Origin: Ceratotherium simum simum
Taxonomy: Eukaryota > Chordata > Mammalia > Perissodactyla > Rhinocerotidae
Direction: 5' to 3'
DNA length: 64,000 nucleotides
NCBI RefSeq assembly: GCF_000283155.1
Contig: NW_004454289.1
Span: 1,683,651 to 1,747,650, forward strand
Shown here: positions 60,996 through 64,000 of the stretch, piece by piece
How positions within the stretch are numbered: position 1 is the first letter of the stretch
Layout of the letters: the number at the start of each line of letters is the position of its first letter
Translations under genes and position numbers: made by a program
Notes under the pieces: generated by a model
What the model saw: only the letters and a program-made list of their open reading frames with translations
What the model was told of the DNA's origin: nothing
Databases searched by the model: none

Positions 60996-61237
60996 GTGAG
61001 TGCGCTTTAATAAGCCCACTTTACTTTAGTACGTCCACTCATGTTTTCTCTTCCAGTGCTTTTGATTGCAAATGGAAAAGTGCTTTCATTTTAACCATAG
61101 GCAGCAAAGAGCTTATTTCAAATAAGAAATGAAGGTTTTGAGAGAAATTAATAATGTTTGTTAATATCAAAAATAGTTAACTTTTTTTAAAACGCTAGCT
61201 CCAAATGTGACTAATTTTTTTTTCTTTTTCATTTAAG

Positions 61238-61356
61238 CCGTGGCATAAAAACAGTGATCAACCTGCAGCGCCCTGGTGAGCATGCTAGCTGTGGGAACCC
61301 TCTGGAACAAGAAAGTGGCTTCACGTACCTTCCCGAAGCTTTCATGGAGGCTGGCA
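61238..61356 (+). CDS. PTPDC1: PTPDC1 exon, central phosphatase domain strands
   Basis: The acceptor is TTTTTCATTTAAG at 61237 and the donor GGCA|GTAAGT at 61356/61357. The first base completes a Ser codon. The encoded segment runs from RGIKTVINLQRPGEHASCG to PEAFMEAG, residues 112-151 of the 32857 isoform. The hydrophobic strand IKTVINLQ followed by the polar RPGEH loop is typical of dual-specificity and CDC14-like phosphatases, where it forms part of the active-site wall. It enters in phase 2 and leaves in phase 1. The length is 119 bases. Confidence 0.95.
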
Positions 61357-61599
61357 GTAAGTCCTTCCACCCTCCTCTCCACGAGTTACCAAGGACAGCG
61401 CTCAGAGACTTTGTCTGCTCAGCTCTTAGGTTAAAAAGGTGATGGAAATAAATGCTTACTGCATAGTAGTAGGGCTTCTGAAAAGTGAAGATGAGCTAAC
61501 TTTGACTTTCAGTAGTGCTGCCATTCTTCTTTGGTATTGCTGTTGAAAGTACAGGATTTCTTTTTTCTGTGAGAGGGATCTTGGGAGGAGACCCTGTGG

Positions 61600-61800
61600 A
61601 AATAATGCCTGCATTAATTAACGTTAACGGTATGCCAGACCTGTCGTCTCATTTAATCCTTAAAGCAGTCCTGTAACATAGTTGTTGTTGTTTCTGTTTC
61701 ACACATGAGGCCACGCAAGCTTAGTGAGTTCTGACTTGCCCAAGATCACACAGCTCAAACGTGGCAGCAGGATTGGAACCCAGAACTCACTCATGCTTTT
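61600..61800 (+). repeat. MIR-family fragment
   Basis: GCCAGACCTGTCGTCTCATT, CAAGATCACACAGCTCAAAC and AGCAGGATTGGAACCCAGAA match MIR order. Confidence 0.8.
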
Positions 61801-62292
61801 AGTGCTGCACCGCTCTACTCCTGGGTAGGATGCAGAGATTCTTTACAATACGATCCCAGAAGCTCTTCAGTCACAGGAGCTATGGGATGGAATCCACTGA
61901 TCACATGTCATTCACACCAGGCTGGAAAGGATCAACCTGTGCCGTTTTTGGAACTTGTTTTTAAGAAGCTTGTGTCTACCTTTTTTCCCCACTAGGTGGA
62001 AAATCAGTCTGTACTACTTTATACCATTTATCAGTCGTTTAGACATGTTTCCATGCTTAAACAACATTGCATGCTTTCCCTCCATAGCTGAGTAATTTTG
62101 GCATAGATCATTGACTTTATTAATTTGCAGTCCTGCTTTTCCTTCATACTTTCTGGCTAAGTTTCAGCAGGAAATGTCTTTAAGTAATAGCTTTATACTT
62201 TTCATGAATTCACTCACTTTGTTCAAATGTTTGCAAGTATTTTTCCTGTATGTTGATTTTTTTTTTTTCTTGTTCTCTTTTTCATTGTCCAG

Positions 62293-62430
62293 TTTATTTC
62301 TACAATTTCGGATGGAAAGATTATGGTGTAGCGTCCCTTACCACCATCTTAGATATGGTGAAGGTGATGACATTTGCCTTACAAGAAGGAAAAGTAGCTA
62401 TCCATTGTCATGCAGGGCTTGGTCGAACAG
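62293..62430 (+). CDS. PTPDC1: PTPDC1 exon with the catalytic CX5R loop
   Basis: The acceptor is CATTGTCCAG at 62292 and the donor ACAG|GTAAAT at 62430/62431. It encodes YFYNFGWKDYGVASL to IHCHAGLGRT. The P-loop C-H-A-G-L-G-R places the nucleophilic Cys at residue 190 and the Arg at residue 196 of the 32857 isoform. The WKD motif (Asp 161) is the likely general acid, in the place of the classical WPD loop. Both catalytic elements are intact, so the enzyme should be active. The exon leaves in phase 1. The Gly that completes the signature and the remaining domain helices come from exons beyond the window. Confidence 0.96.
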
Positions 62431-63868
62431 GTAAATTCTAGGAGGTGGTTTTATTGTCTTGTAGCATATTTAAACATATAAGGAATAATATTTCCTAATT
62501 CTAGAGGATAAATAATTTTCAGAATCCTATCAAAGCTTTGGAATCAAATAGAAGAAGTTAATAAAAGATATTTGAAATATCTGAAACAGATAATTTCAGT
62601 GAGCATATATTTGTGAGTCTTTTTGAATGACTTAGGACTGAAAACTCATCATATTTAGTAAACAGGTAGGTTTCCACAGCTAGCTAACTGACTGCTCTGA
62701 TTTTCTTCTTTAAAGGAAAAAAAAATCAACACTGTAATATGTAGTGTCTTTAAAAAATGTAATTTTCCTTAAGCAAAATAATAATGACAATAGCAAGAAT
62801 TGTTTCCCCTGTTATGTTTAAGCATTTTACACCTGCTGTCTTTTTAAGTCTTTAGCAACAACCTGAGTTTTGAAGGAGGTTAAGTAATTTGCTACATTGG
62901 GTAACCGGCAGTGCCAAGAGTTAAATACATGGCTGTAAGGATTTTGTTTGTGAAGGAGAGTCTACCTGTGCCTGAATTCTATATAAAAATCCATGATTTT
63001 ACTTAAAAATACAGCAGAATCTCAGTGCAATGCTGATATTGGGGCAAAAATAAATATGGTAGGGTTGGAATCTTCATTGTCATCTGGTCCAACCAGACAC
63101 CTGAGCTCAACTCTGTCTGTTGTCTTACCTGTCTACCTGCCACGGGGTCTTCCACCTGCTTGGGAGTGTCTTCAGGGTGGGGACTCAGTTCAGCTTGAGA
63201 TGGTCAGCTCTTAGGTTCAAGCCAAAATCTTGTGGTTCCTGGCAATGCCACACAATAGCTCTGCAGATATTTCATGCTTACACTAAAGACCTGCATGTCC
63301 TAGTGAAAAAGATATGTTGGACCCTACCACATACTGGGAAAACATGCAATTTTCAGAGGTTCTGATTTTCATATGTAACGAGATTCGCAAACTTGGTGAA
63401 TCACACAGATGTCTTTTTATTTGCCTTTTACTTTGATCTTAATTAACTATTATATTTGAATTAATTAATTACTGCCTTTTTATTTAACTTGATATTAATT
63501 AACAAGAATACATGTTTACACTGTTAAGGCTGTTTTCCTTAATATTAAGTTCTACTAGAAAAATAGAGTTACGCCGTGGTCTGAAGAAAAACATATTAGT
63601 GTAGAAACAAGTGTGGAAGAAGAATTGTCTGGAAAACAAACAGATGTGAATGTGAATAATCTCCATAGAAAAAAATGCTCAAGTGGGAAGAATGCCAGGC
63701 TGGAATGTGCCAACAATTGATGGCTAAGATGGCAGGGGTGGGAAGTTCCAAACAGAGTGTATGGATCGATTGGATGGAAATTTTTAAGAGCTCTTGAGAA
63801 CAGAAAGTAGAAGCAGGATTTGCTTTCTCCCATATTGGAGTTGGGCATAAGGAGGAAAAACAGACCAG
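62431..63868. other. Last intron in the window, mostly unassigned
   Basis: A weak MIR-like piece lies at about 62820-62930. No further PTPDC1 exon (the next should begin by completing a Gly codon) is found before the window ends. Confidence 0.5.
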
Positions 63869-64000
63869 GTCATCAGTTCACTCAGTCATCCCCCCTCACT
63901 CCACACTCACTCACCGCCTTTTAGCCGCACTCACCTAGTCATCCCCCCTTACTGCACACTCGCTCAGTCATCCCCCCTCACTCCACACTCATCTAGTCAT
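63869..64000. repeat. About 29-bp minisatellite, cut by the window end
   Basis: GTCATCCCCCCT-type units start at 63885, 63938 and 63966, with a partial one at 63996. The spacing is 53, 28 and 30 bases, so the first interval holds about two units. The shared part is CAGTCATCCCCCCTCACTCC. The array continues past 64000. Confidence 0.85.

Larger units (their letters stand above)
6800..64000 (+). other. PTPDC1: PTPDC1 locus, 5' half (gene span, open at the right edge)
   Basis: The span runs from the CpG-island promoter to the window end. Six coding exons are visible: two alternative first coding exons and four shared ones. Their conceptual translation matches the N-terminal half of the vertebrate PTPDC1 family, a CDC14/PTEN-like protein tyrosine phosphatase. 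All splice sites are GT-AG and all junction phases agree. The left end is approximate because the transcription start cannot be seen. The 3' half (rest of the phosphatase domain, C-terminal region, 3' UTR) lies outside the window. From family knowledge, PTPDC1 is linked to centrosome and cilium biology, and depletion has been reported to lengthen cilia. Confidence 0.92.

Overview
This is mammalian nuclear DNA, almost certainly from a perissodactyl and most likely an equid. The diagnostic signal is the tRNA-related ERE SINE, which starts with a GGGGCCGGCCCC-type head and carries a TTAGCTCAGGGC tail. Seven copies occur here, together with an equid-type L1 family and the usual older placental repeats (MIR, L2, MER20, MLT1-like LTR, Tigger-like DNA transposon, many old L1M pieces). 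There are no bacterial genes, operons, CRISPR arrays or intact viral genes.

The only protein-coding gene I can support is the 5' half of PTPDC1 (protein tyrosine phosphatase domain containing 1), on the + strand. Its 5' end lies in a CpG island at about 6.1-7.6 kb with CCAAT, E-box and GC-box motifs and a noncoding first exon that ends at a donor after 6870. A first coding exon sits at 32851-32938 (ATG at 32857). A second, alternative first coding exon sits at 57901-58114 (ATG at 57901). Both end in phase 1 and can join the shared exon at 58609-58780. Exons 60915-60995, 61238-61356 and 62293-62430 follow. The last carries the HCxxGxxRTG phosphatase signature. Every junction keeps the reading frame. 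The rest of the catalytic domain and the long C-terminal region lie beyond 64 kb.

Layout: 1-6 kb is upstream DNA with old repeats. 6-7.6 kb is the CpG-island promoter, which contains a 70-bp minisatellite. 7.6-32.8 kb is a long first intron rich in repeats. 33-57.7 kb is a second large intron dominated by L1. It holds a near full-length but decayed L1 at 40022-45928 with a clean 16-bp target duplication, which sits inside older antisense L1. 57.7-62.4 kb is the exon cluster. The window ends inside a minisatellite.

I found no new biological system. The most useful second looks are the paired alternative first exons, an RFX X-box-like motif upstream of the second one (of interest because PTPDC1 has been linked to cilium length), minisatellites in the promoter and in introns, and several well-resolved nested transposon insertions.
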